Assembly: GCF_029218125.1 (NCBI RefSeq)
Contig: NZ_JARFXX010000001.1
Coordinates: forward strand, 248,001 to 312,000
DNA length: 64,000 bases
DNA from: Oscillibacter faecalis_A
Lineage (GTDB): Bacteria > Bacillota > Clostridia > Oscillospirales > Oscillospiraceae
Direction of reading: 5' to 3'
Shown: one piece after another, positions 26,049 through 34,255 of the stretch
Layout of the letters: each line of letters starts with the position of its first letter
Numbering within the stretch: the stretch's first letter is position 1
Position numbers and translations under genes: made by a program
Notes under the pieces: generated by a model
The model's database searches: none
Told to the model about the DNA's origin: nothing
The model's input: the letters and a program-made list of their open reading frames with translations, nothing else

Positions 26049-26969
26049 TTAAAGCTCTTTCATCAGTTTTTGCAGCTGCCCCAAGTAGGCCTGTCCCAGC
26101 GGGGAGAGGGTTTGCCCGCAGTGGAGCACGCTGAAGAAGGTGATCCGATTTTCCTCGCCAGGGAGGGGGATGGAGGCAAAGTCATAATGGGGACCGTGTT
26201 TCCAGGGCGTTGTGCTGATAAAAAAGGCGTTGGAGTGGGCCACGATGCTCTGACAGGTCATGGAGTCATTGGTGGAAATGATAGTGGAGGGCAGCGTGGT
26301 GAATAGGCTGCTGATGCTGCCGGAGGCATCGTCGTAAAGACGGCTGTAGTCTTCATCATTCTCGATAATGACGTAGGGGTAACGGTCCATGTCGGTCAGA
26401 TTGCCGCTGCGGATCATGGGATGTTCTGCCCGCATGACGGCGTGAAGGTTGCTTTCTCCCAAAGGTGCCAGCTCCACACCCTTAATGCGTGCAGCCTGCC
26501 TTAACCGGGGAATGGCGCTTTTCATGGAAAAGAGAATACCCAGGTCGGCCTCAGAGCAGGAAACAAGATCGATCACATCCCGGCGGGAGCATTTTTGCAG
26601 CCGTAGGTTCATCGGGACGCTCCAGAAGCCTTCATCAGAGATGGCCAGCAGAGGCGCGTATGCGAAAAAGGAACGCATGGCCGCCACGGAGAAATGTTGG
26701 GGGTTGCATTTGGTCCGCACCTGATAGAGCTTTTCCAGGTCCTCTTTCTTTCGCACCAGGTCCTGGGCGTAAGCGAGAAATTCCCGGCCGGCGGTGGTGA
26801 GCTGAACGCCCTTGGAGTTGCGCTCAAAAAGCTGGATGGAGAATTCCTCCTCCAACTGCCGGACAGCGTTGCTGATGTTGCTCTGATGGGTGTAAAGATG
26901 CTCGGCGGCCTGGTTGATGGAGCCGAAACGGGCCGCTGTAACAAAGTAGGTGAGTTGCTGAAAGGTCAT
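26049..26969 (-). CDS. LysR-family transcriptional regulator
   Basis: 306 residues from ATG 26969 (AGGAGG eight bases upstream), which begins MTFQQLTYFVTAARFGSINQ, the classic LysR start. HTH at about residues 18-37 (AAEHLYTHQSNISNAVRQLE), then the LTTAGREFLAYAQDLV hinge and an effector domain. It faces the UxaA-like lyase genes across a 113-bp gap and also neighbours the TRAP unit, so it may control either; the divergent pair is the usual target. Confidence 0.92.
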   Translation of the reverse strand: MTFQQLTYFVTAARFGSINQAAEHLYTHQSNISNAVRQLEEEFSIQLFERNSKGVQLTTAGREFLAYAQDLVRKKEDLEKLYQVRTKCNPQHFSVAAMRSFFAYAPLLAISDEGFWSVPMNLRLQKCSRRDVIDLVSCSEADLGILFSMKSAIPRLRQAARIKGVELAPLGESNLHAVMRAEHPMIRSGNLTDMDRYPYVIIENDEDYSRLYDDASGSISSLFTTLPSTIISTNDSMTCQSIVAHSNAFFISTTPWKHGPHYDFASIPLPGEENRITFFSVLHCGQTLSPLGQAYLGQLQKLMKEL

Positions 26970-27082
26970 GTAGGCAGCCTCCTGATCTTGAGATATATAA
27001 AAAACACATGGGTAGCGTGCAACTTTTCCCAATGGCGTGTTTTGGCGGGAGCTGGTATACTGAAAGGAGAGGTGAAGGTAAG

Positions 27083-27406
27083 ATGGAAATTTACGCGATT
27101 ACCCTGAATGAAAAGGATAATGTGGCTGTTGTTCCCCAAGCTGTAAAGGCAGGAGATACAGTTCTTGCTGCCGGTCTGAAGCTGACAGCCGCAGAGGATA
27201 TTCCTGTGGGACACAAGATTGCTCTGCGGCGGATCCCTGCCGCGGAGATGATCGTCAAGTACGGAACGGCGATTGGTGAGGCCTCTTGCGATATTCAGCC
27301 GGGCCAATGGGTCCATACCCACAACGTAAAAGACATTACCGAGCGGCTTTGCAACGAATACGCCGCCGCATACCGGAAACGGGCAAAGGAGTTGGAGCAG
27401 AGATGA
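27083..27406 (+). CDS. UxaA-like lyase, small subunit (SAF domain)
   Basis: 107 residues forming a SAF domain (NVAVVPQAVKAGDTVLAAG, IPVGHKIALRRIPAAEMIVKYG, GQWVHTHNVKD), which is the N-terminal part of altronate/galactarate dehydratases. Here it is a separate protein, the layout seen in (2R)-sulfolactate sulfo-lyase SuyA and in several UxaA-family hydrolases. Start ATG 27083 follows an AGGTGAAGG site. The next gene overlaps by four bases (ATGA). The exact substrate, a hydroxy or sulfonated acid, is not determinable. Confidence 0.85.
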   Translation: MEIYAITLNEKDNVAVVPQAVKAGDTVLAAGLKLTAAEDIPVGHKIALRRIPAAEMIVKYGTAIGEASCDIQPGQWVHTHNVKDITERLCNEYAAAYRKRAKELEQR

Positions 27407-28575
27407 ATCAGACAGTTATGGGCTACCGCCGCACCTATGGGCGGTTCGGCATTCGCAATCAGGTTTTGGTCATGTCTCTGGTCCAGTGCGCCAACGGTGC
27501 AGCCACGCAGATCGCCGCCCGATGCGGTGTGCCGGCTATCACGATCAATACCGGCTGCGGTGAATATCATGACCAGGAGAACCGGACGAATTTGGGGCTG
27601 ATCCGGGCCGGCCAGCATCCCAATGTATACGGCGTGGTGCTGGTAAGTCTGGGCTGCCAGTGGACAAATCCGCAGGCAATTGCCGCTGAGATTGAAAAAT
27701 ACGGCACGAAGGTCTATCACCTGTGCATTCAGGATGAGGGCGGCGTAAAGCGGACTGTAGAAAAAGGGACCACTTTGGTGAACCAGCTTCTGCAGGAGGG
27801 AAAAGAAATGCCCAGAGAGCCATTCCCTGTCTCTGATCTGATAGTTTCAGTTTACTGCGGCGGCTCCGATTGGTCAAGCTCTCTGGCGGCAAATGTTACC
27901 ACCGGTGAGGCGGCCGATCTGCTGGGTGATGCGGGGGCGGCGATTGTCAGCGCCGGGATCCGTGGTATGCCCGGTCATGAGCGCCACCTGATCGAACTGG
28001 CAGCCACTCACGAAGTGGGCGAGCATATCCTCAACATTGTGGAAGAGTACCGCAACGACGTATTGAAAATGACCGGCCAGTCTATCGCGGATGTGAATCC
28101 CACCCCCGGCAACAAGGCTCACGGCATCACAACGCTCTGTGAAAAGGCTATCAGTAATCTGGAGCTTTCCGGCAACCGTACAAAGGTAGTAGGCGTTCTG
28201 GAGGTAGGCGAGGATGTTCCGGCCTCCGGCCAATGGCTGCTGGACAACCGGCAGGGCGGCAATGACGTTTACGCCACCACGGCTTTGGCCATGACAGGCG
28301 CTCATATCTGCCTGTTCACCACGGGCAGGGGCACGCCCCTCGGCAACGCTGCCAGCGTGACCATCAAGATCACCGGCAACCCGGATACCTACGCAAGACT
28401 CGGCGGAGAGATGATCGATTTTGACGCCTCTCCTGTCATTACCCAGCACCGGGATTACCGGGACCTGGGCAAGGAGCTTTACCAGCAGGTGCTGGAGGTT
28501 GCCAGCGGCGCGGAAACAAAGGCGGAGGCCCTGGAGGACTTCAGCTGGGTCACGCCTCCCTTTGGCAAGATCTGA
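27403..28575 (+). CDS. UxaA-like lyase, large subunit
   Basis: 390 residues, the C-terminal UxaA/GarD domain: TYGRFGIRNQVLVMSLVQCA, TINTGCGEYHDQENRT, VSLGCQWTNPQAIA, SVYCGGSDWSSSLAANVTTG, FTTGRGTPLGNAASVTIKIT. The GC and CGGSD motifs supply the conserved cysteines and acidic residues of this metal-dependent lyase family. Translationally coupled to the SAF subunit, so the two form one enzyme. SuyB-type sulfolactate lyase and altronate-type dehydratase are both possible. Followed 18 bp later by an M20 peptidase. Confidence 0.87.
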   Translation: MNQTVMGYRRTYGRFGIRNQVLVMSLVQCANGAATQIAARCGVPAITINTGCGEYHDQENRTNLGLIRAGQHPNVYGVVLVSLGCQWTNPQAIAAEIEKYGTKVYHLCIQDEGGVKRTVEKGTTLVNQLLQEGKEMPREPFPVSDLIVSVYCGGSDWSSSLAANVTTGEAADLLGDAGAAIVSAGIRGMPGHERHLIELAATHEVGEHILNIVEEYRNDVLKMTGQSIADVNPTPGNKAHGITTLCEKAISNLELSGNRTKVVGVLEVGEDVPASGQWLLDNRQGGNDVYATTALAMTGAHICLFTTGRGTPLGNAASVTIKITGNPDTYARLGGEMIDFDASPVITQHRDYRDLGKELYQQVLEVASGAETKAEALEDFSWVTPPFGKI

Positions 28576-28593
28576 GAAAGGAGTTGTTTTCTC

Positions 28594-29892
28594 ATGCCTT
28601 ATACAAATGAAGAAATGCTGGAATCTCTCCGGAAGCTGCTGCGGATCCCCAGCGTATCCGGCCATGGCGCCAATCCCGGTCAGCCCTACGGCAAAGAGGT
28701 AGACGAAGCGCTGGACCATACGCTGGCCCTGTGCCGTTCTCTGGGAATGCGTACAACGAAGCTGCCGGGCAAGACCGCCTGGGCGGAAATCGGACAGGGT
28801 ACGGAAATGATTGCTGTGGTCCCGCATTTGGATGTTGTTCCGGCGGGAGATGGCTGGACTGTGGAGCCCTTTGACGGTACAGTAAAGGACGGACGGCTCT
28901 ATGGCAGAGGTTCCTCTGACAATAAGGGTCCGGCCATGTCCTGCATTTACGCTGCCGCTGATATTTTAGAAGAGACCGGCGGACGGCTGCCCCGGCGGCT
29001 TCGCCTGATTTTTGGACAGAGCGAGGAGACTGGCGTCTGGACTGATATGGATTATTACCGGCAGAATGAGGAAAAGCCTATTGCCGGTTTCACACCGGAC
29101 GCTGAATTTCCAGCACTGAACGGTGAAAAGGGAATGCTGTGGGCAGAGCTTGCTGTACCAGCAGCAAAGAGCGGCCTGCAATCCCTGAAGGGCGGCACGG
29201 CCTGCAATATTGTTGCGGCCCAGTGTGAGGCGTGCTACAAGAATCATGATGGGCAGCCCGTCCGGCTCTCTGCCGCCGGAAAGGCAGCTCACGCCACCGT
29301 GCCGGACCAGGGTGTCAGCGCCATTGCGGTAGTTATGCGGGAGTTGTATGGCCGTGTGGAGGACCCGTTGGTGGCATTCCATGAAAAGTATGTGCGGGAT
29401 ACCTGCCACGGGGAATATATGGGCATTGATATCACAGATGAGGCCAGCGGCCGGACCACACTTTGTGTGGGTATGGTCAGCACTACGCCGGAGGAGATCA
29501 CCATGACGCTGGATATCCGCTATCCGGTGACCGCAGATGGCGAGGGGATTTTGAAGAAGGTGCAGGATGCCGCCGCTGACTGCGGTGTGGAACTGCGCAT
29601 CCTGAAAAACGCCAAGCCGCTGTATTATCCCAAGGACCATCCGGTTTTACAGCAGGTTCTGGCAGCCTATCGGGAAGAGACTGGCGACCTGGGTGATCCG
29701 ATCGTGATCGGCGGGGGGACGTATGCCCGAGGAATTGACAATATCGTAGGCTTTGGCGCTGCTTTCCCGGGGCATATCCACACAGAACATCAGAATGACG
29801 AATATGTGGAGCTTGCGGACTTCTACCTACAGAGGAAGATCTATCACAATGCGATGCTGCGCTTGCTGAACATGGAACTTCCAACGTTGTAA
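28594..29892 (+). CDS. M20-family peptidase (PepV-like dipeptidase)
   Basis: 432 residues. AVVPHLDVVPAGDGW (His, Asp), YGRGSSDNKGPAMS (bridging Asp), IFGQSEETGVW (Glu pair), GFTPDAEFPALNGEKG (Asp ligand) and GHIHTEHQNDEYV (His) give the full dinuclear zinc set. The SEETG and TPDAxFP motifs are characteristic of PepV/Xaa-His dipeptidase relatives. Cytoplasmic. It is probably cotranscribed with the UxaA-like lyase under LysR control. Confidence 0.9.
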   Translation: MPYTNEEMLESLRKLLRIPSVSGHGANPGQPYGKEVDEALDHTLALCRSLGMRTTKLPGKTAWAEIGQGTEMIAVVPHLDVVPAGDGWTVEPFDGTVKDGRLYGRGSSDNKGPAMSCIYAAADILEETGGRLPRRLRLIFGQSEETGVWTDMDYYRQNEEKPIAGFTPDAEFPALNGEKGMLWAELAVPAAKSGLQSLKGGTACNIVAAQCEACYKNHDGQPVRLSAAGKAAHATVPDQGVSAIAVVMRELYGRVEDPLVAFHEKYVRDTCHGEYMGIDITDEASGRTTLCVGMVSTTPEEITMTLDIRYPVTADGEGILKKVQDAAADCGVELRILKNAKPLYYPKDHPVLQQVLAAYREETGDLGDPIVIGGGTYARGIDNIVGFGAAFPGHIHTEHQNDEYVELADFYLQRKIYHNAMLRLLNMELPTL

Positions 29893-30059
29893 CGGATAAC
29901 GGCTCCTGTATAAAAAGACTAAAACACAGTTATGAAGGGGCCAAAAGCAAAAGTGATCTGCCTCATGCCGGTGCGGTACGGCCTTTTTCCTTCATGCAGG
30001 TTTTTGTGAAGCTGACCTCAGGAAAAGTACATACCTTTGAATAGGTACTTTCCGGAATC
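29893..30059 (+). other. Intergenic strip after the M20 gene
   Basis: Contains ATGAAGG...CCTTCAT flanking a GGCC...GGCC pair and a TTTTT tract near 29985, a weak terminator candidate at about 29932-29997. Nothing else recognised. Confidence 0.4.
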
Positions 30060-30628
30060 TGATCAGCTTCTTACTGGCGGCAGCTATAGTAGTTAAAGAG
30101 AACAGTCCTTTTCTGGCTTTAGGAATTGTCCTGCTTTTCTGCGCATGCGGTCGGAAACGAGAAATAGGCGGATGCGGCTATACTGAACCGCAGTGACTGG
30201 CATTTGTTAGATTGTTTGCGGCTGAATGAAGAACTGAACTTTGTGAAGATAGGCGCTGCGCTGCTGTGCGCATTGTGCACGGCGATTATACACTGCCGGC
30301 CTGTTGCAGGAAGGCAGTATTCTTAAAACCATTGTTCTGCACTTCTATGCCTGGAGTTGTGTATTGGCGGAAATCATGATGACTTCTTTTCCGCTGTCTG
30401 TCCTTAAAAGCCTGTTTTTCCGTTTGCTTGTGGGGCATTCGCCGCTATCGGGCAGCTTTTCCCGACCCTTGCTTTCAGGTGGAGCCAACCTCTGAGATCA
30501 GCATTTACCGGTATTCCGGCGTGGCGGTGTTTACCGCCGCTCTGGGCTATTAAGGCTTAGATGAGCCTCTGAGCATCGCATCTATTATGGGTGCCGCTTA
30601 TTTTAGCAAGTATTTTCTGAGTGTTTGA
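30060..30628 (+). pseudogene. Decayed EamA/DMT-family exporter gene
   Basis: Translated in shifting frames, pieces line up with the intact DMT protein at 38613: LAAAIVVKENSPFLALGIVL against FAALILKEKISKVQVPVIVL, GAFAAIGQLFPTLAF against GVFASGGQIGLTFAY, and PTSEISIYRYSGVAVF then DEPLSIASIMGAA against PASEVSIYDYVGIVVS and GEPLADSSILGGV. Stop codons (TAA 30550-30552 in the last frame) and frame changes interrupt it. The N-terminal third is not visible. A broken paralogue of the exporter is the simplest reading. Confidence 0.72.
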
Positions 30629-30710
30629 GTACTGCGGACGCTTTCAGGACTGATACCTTATTAAATATATAGGCGTAGATATGAAAGCTGACATGAGAAT
30701 CAGAAAAGGC

Positions 30711-30746
30711 AGGCCGGTCAACTGTGTTCTACAGTTAACCGGCCTG
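30711..30746. terminator. Terminator between the decayed exporter and the IclR gene
   Basis: AGGCCGGT(C/T)AACTG arms with a 7-nt loop followed by T-rich sequence; serves converging transcripts. Confidence 0.8.
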
Positions 30747-30813
30747 TTATTTTCAGCATATCTCTTATCCGACGGATGGGGCCGTCAGATAAGAGATATG
30801 CCGTAAATACGCT

Positions 30814-31614
30814 TTACAGGTTTCTAAAACCACTGAGGGAGAAAATGTCGGAAATATCCTCTGTAGTGCTTGCCAATGTGTTTTCAATCCGCTGGGCGGA
30901 GACCGGCAGCAGCCGTGTACAGTCCAGAATTTTTTCCGGCGTCAGACGGAAGACAGGGAGGATGATCCCCAGGGCGGCAACGACCTTTTCCTGATGCCGG
31001 ATCGGCGTGGCAACGCACTGAATGCCGGGCTCTACCTCACCGTATTCGTAGGAAAGGCTGGTAAAACGAGTTTCCTCCATTTGAACATGGAGGCGGTAAA
31101 GATTGATATCGTTGGGGAGCGTCTGCCCGTTGCTGAGGAACAGATCGGAAATTTCCTTCAATTTGTAGTCGCACAGCAGAGATTTGCCCACAGCACCCAG
31201 ACAAGCGAGCTCGCTCTTTCCGGGGGATTTTTGGCAGTGAACACCATCCCGGGGGTCTGTTCTATGCAAAAAAAGGCTGTTGCGGCCATCTAACACTGCT
31301 AAGCAGCAGGATTCCTCTAGCCGTGTGGTCAGATGGCGCATCTCATTGTCGATAAATTTATTGATAGAGATCTTGCTGCGGTAAATTGAAGCGGCCATAT
31401 AGAGATTGACACCAATAGAATATTTATTTGTGCGATAATCCATATCAATGTAACCCCGGGCCACCAGGGTCTGCAGGATCGGGAGTATGCTGCTTTTAGG
31501 CGATTCCAATGCCTGAGCGATTTCCGTAAGTGTAGCACCGTCTGAGCTGGTGGTTGAGAGCAGCTCAAAGATATCCAGCACACGGGAGGTTGAGCGATGT
31601 GCGGTCTGCGCCAT
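30814..31614 (-). CDS. IclR-family transcriptional regulator
   Basis: 266 residues from ATG 31614, which has GGAGG ten bases upstream; ATG 31641 lies before that site. N-terminal winged helix (STSRVLDIFELLSTTSSDG, LTEIAQALESPKSSILPILQTL, GYIDMDYRTNKYSIG) and the C-terminal IclR effector domain (LDGRNSLFLHRTDPRDGV, GAVGKSLLCDYKLKEI, GIQCVATPIRHQEKVVAALG). It is divergent from the opine-dehydrogenase-family gene and likely controls that unit, perhaps through the inverted repeat at 31925-31958. Confidence 0.92.
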   Translation of the reverse strand: MAQTAHRSTSRVLDIFELLSTTSSDGATLTEIAQALESPKSSILPILQTLVARGYIDMDYRTNKYSIGVNLYMAASIYRSKISINKFIDNEMRHLTTRLEESCCLAVLDGRNSLFLHRTDPRDGVHCQKSPGKSELACLGAVGKSLLCDYKLKEISDLFLSNGQTLPNDINLYRLHVQMEETRFTSLSYEYGEVEPGIQCVATPIRHQEKVVAALGIILPVFRLTPEKILDCTRLLPVSAQRIENTLASTTEDISDIFSLSGFRNL

Positions 31615-31882
31615 AAAGGTTTTTCCTCCATTTATTATCATTTATATTATTTTAACATAATTTGCTGTACTTTGCAACCAATATGCCAGGGAATTTTGTA
31701 AAAATTATCAAAAGAACTGCTTTAGTTCTCTCTTAAAGAGAAATGGCGGAAAAAGAAACGCAAATAAGCGTAAATTTATTACGCAATCAAATTGTAAGGA
31801 TGGATAAAGTCATAGAGATTGCAGGGAGACCGAGGTACTAATATAGACAATTTTTGCTGTATAAGTTTGGCGGTTTTTTTTA

Positions 31883-31911
31883 TTGACATTCGCGGTTATA
31901 TCCATTAAACT
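31883..31911 (+). promoter_or_regulatory. Promoter for the opine-dehydrogenase/TAXI unit
   Basis: TTGACA, 17-bp spacer, TAAACT, 72 bp before the structural gene. The rest of the 31615-31982 gap is AT-rich without an ORF. Confidence 0.8.
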
Positions 31912-31924
31912 TTACAGCAAGGTA

Positions 31925-31958
31925 GTTCTTATATAAAAAGCCGTTCTGATATAAGAAC
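31925..31958. repeat. Inverted repeat in the 5' leader, candidate operator
   Basis: GTTCTTATAT and its perfect complement ATATAAGAAC separated by 14 nt, starting 14 bp after the -10 box and ending 25 bp before the ATG. Position just downstream of the promoter suits a repressor site, possibly for the IclR protein; an mRNA hairpin is the alternative. Confidence 0.6.
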
Positions 31959-31982
31959 AAATTTGCAGATAAGGAGCGCAGT

Positions 31983-33062
31983 ATGGACAAGTTGAAATTT
32001 GCGGTTATTGGCGCCGGCGCCGGCGGCCAGACCATGGCGGCCTATCTGGCAAGCCAGAATTATTATGTGACACTGTATGACCATGACAAGGCGAAGATTG
32101 CCCGCTTGAATGAGCTGGGCAGAATCGTTGTTACGGGTAAGTTTGAATGTGAAGGCTTTCCGCAGGTCTGTACGACCGTGATCGATGAGGCCGTTAAGGA
32201 TGTGGACGTGATCATGGTCTGCACCACCACGGACGCACATAAAGAGATCGCTGATCTGTGCGCGCCTTATCTCCATGATGGTTCTATCTTTATGCTGAAC
32301 CCCGGCCATGTGGGCGGCGCTTTGGAGGTTAGCCACATTATTCGTGATGTCCATGGCTGCAAGGCTGACATTATTATTGCCGAGTCCGGCGACCTGATGT
32401 ATGCCTGCCGTTCCTATGAGATTGGGCAGACCTTCCAGTCCGGCATTAAGGCCGGTGTGGATGTAGCGACCCTGCCTGCCGGCGATGTGAACCGTCTGTT
32501 GGATAAGATCGGCGGCATCTTCACAAATTTGAAGCCTGTTAAGAACATTCTGGAGACCGGCTTTGAGGGCGGCGGCGCTATGCTGCATCCCATTCCCAGC
32601 CTGATGAACGTGAACCGCACCGACATGGGTGAGAATTACGATTATTATATGGCCGGTATCACCCCCAGTATCGCAAAGCTGGTTTCCGCCTGCGATGCGG
32701 AGCGTCTGGCTGTCTGCCGTGCTCTGGGCTTGGAGGTTCCTTCTCTGGTGCACTCCCTGCAGAAGATGTACAAGCTGGACCAGGAGGACCTGTATGACCT
32801 CCTGCAGCACAATGCGGCTTACAAGGGCCTTCGCAGCCCCACCAGCCTGAATCACCGCTTTATTGTGGAGGATACGGTCAGCGGTATTGTGCCTTTGGCT
32901 TCTATCGGTCATATGCTGGGCGTTGAAACGCCGGTGATGGATTCCTTTATCTTGATCGCCAGCATTATCTGCGGCCGGGATTTCAAGGCCGAGGGACGCA
33001 CGGTGGATAAGCTGGGCCTGGAGGGCAAGACCCTGGAAGAAATTTACGCAATGATTTCTTAA
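31983..33062 (+). CDS. NAD(P)/octopine (opine) dehydrogenase family protein
   Basis: 359 residues. N-terminal Rossmann domain with FAVIGAGAGGQTMAAYLA (GxGxxG), followed by YDHDKAKIARLNELG and NPGHVGGALEV. The C-terminal octopine-dehydrogenase domain includes GGGAMLHPIPSLMN and the conserved His near LNHRFI. Family members reduce or oxidise the C-N bond joining an amino acid and a 2-oxo acid. In a gene block devoted to uptake and degradation, an oxidative role that splits an opine-like secondary amine is plausible (inference). Ribosome site AAGGAG at good spacing. Confidence 0.85.
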   Translation: MDKLKFAVIGAGAGGQTMAAYLASQNYYVTLYDHDKAKIARLNELGRIVVTGKFECEGFPQVCTTVIDEAVKDVDVIMVCTTTDAHKEIADLCAPYLHDGSIFMLNPGHVGGALEVSHIIRDVHGCKADIIIAESGDLMYACRSYEIGQTFQSGIKAGVDVATLPAGDVNRLLDKIGGIFTNLKPVKNILETGFEGGGAMLHPIPSLMNVNRTDMGENYDYYMAGITPSIAKLVSACDAERLAVCRALGLEVPSLVHSLQKMYKLDQEDLYDLLQHNAAYKGLRSPTSLNHRFIVEDTVSGIVPLASIGHMLGVETPVMDSFILIASIICGRDFKAEGRTVDKLGLEGKTLEEIYAMIS

Positions 33063-33136
33063 GCGCTGATCCTGATTTATGTGGAGAGCCTGAACAGACT
33101 CTTCCATAAAAATAAAGTAAGCTATGGAGGCTGAAG

Positions 33137-34177
33137 ATGAAAAGATTCCTGACCCTGGTCCTGGCAATGGCTATGACCCTATCCCTGGCTGCCTGTGGCG
33201 GCAGCTCTAACTCCAGCGATAGCAAGGAACCCGCACAGAATACCGACTCCAGTGACACCAACGCATCCGACACCAACAGCAGCATTGATCCTACTGCCCT
33301 GTATGCCATTGGCGGCGGCGCCACCGGCGGCACCTTCAATGCCATGGGCTCTACCTTCACCCAGTTCTTCAATGACGGAAAGGTTTACGGCCAGTTCTCC
33401 TCCACCGCCACCACTGGCGGCGTGCAGAACATCATGTTCATGCAGAACGGCACCTGCGATTTCGGCATTATCGGTCTGAGCGTCCTGGTGGATGCCATTG
33501 ACGGTACCAATGCTTTCGATGGTAAGCCTTATGAGGATGTCAAGGTCATCACCCCTCTGTACAACGCTTATTTCCAGCAGTTCTGCACCAAGGACATTAA
33601 GACCGAGGCTGACCTGCGCGGCAAGAAGCTGGTCGTTGGCGGCCCTGGCTCTGGCGATGAGGCTACCGCTAAGCAGCTCTACACCCTGATGGGCATGAGC
33701 TTTGATGATTTCGATCCCCAGTACCTGGGCAGCAACGAGGGCATCGAGGCCATGAAGGACGGCCACGCTGACGGCGCAATCGCTGTGACCCAGCTTCCTT
33801 TCTCCAGCTTCCTGGAGCTGACCAACGCTGAAAAGGCTTATCTGATGCCCCTGTCTCAGGAGACCATTGACAAGGCCTGCGAGCCCGGCGAGCACAGCAT
33901 CCCCGTCTGGTTCCGCGCAACCATCCCTGCCAACACCTATAAGACCCAGCCCGAGGACATTGCCACCATCGCACAGGGCTCCTATCTCTGCTGCCGCGGC
34001 GATCTGTCCGATGAACTGGTCTATGAGCTGACCAAGTACATCTGGGAGAACATCGGCGACCTGAACATGCTCCATGCCGCTCTGGCCAACCTGACCATTG
34101 ACGATGTGAAGGACTGCGCAGATCTGCCCATTCATCCCGGTGCTCTGAAGTATTATCAGGAGCAGGGCATCCTGTAA
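33137..34177 (+). CDS. TAXI-type TRAP transporter substrate-binding lipoprotein
   Basis: 346 residues. Signal peptide with lipobox LSLAAC, Ser/Asp-rich linker, then the TAXI signature: AIGGGATGGTFNAMGSTFTQFF, SSTATTGGVQNIMFMQNGTCDFGII, and LRGKKLVVGGPGSGDEATAKQ. Binds the substrate for the fused permease encoded next. GGAGGC ribosome site. The ligand in this family is often an amino acid or dicarboxylate; not determinable here. Confidence 0.93.
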   Translation: MKRFLTLVLAMAMTLSLAACGGSSNSSDSKEPAQNTDSSDTNASDTNSSIDPTALYAIGGGATGGTFNAMGSTFTQFFNDGKVYGQFSSTATTGGVQNIMFMQNGTCDFGIIGLSVLVDAIDGTNAFDGKPYEDVKVITPLYNAYFQQFCTKDIKTEADLRGKKLVVGGPGSGDEATAKQLYTLMGMSFDDFDPQYLGSNEGIEAMKDGHADGAIAVTQLPFSSFLELTNAEKAYLMPLSQETIDKACEPGEHSIPVWFRATIPANTYKTQPEDIATIAQGSYLCCRGDLSDELVYELTKYIWENIGDLNMLHAALANLTIDDVKDCADLPIHPGALKYYQEQGIL

Positions 34178-34255
34178 GGGACTCTCTCCGCAAGTAAGAT
34201 AGAGAAAGCAACGTATTGAACCGTTGAGAGCGAACATGGAGCTTAGGAGGCTTTA

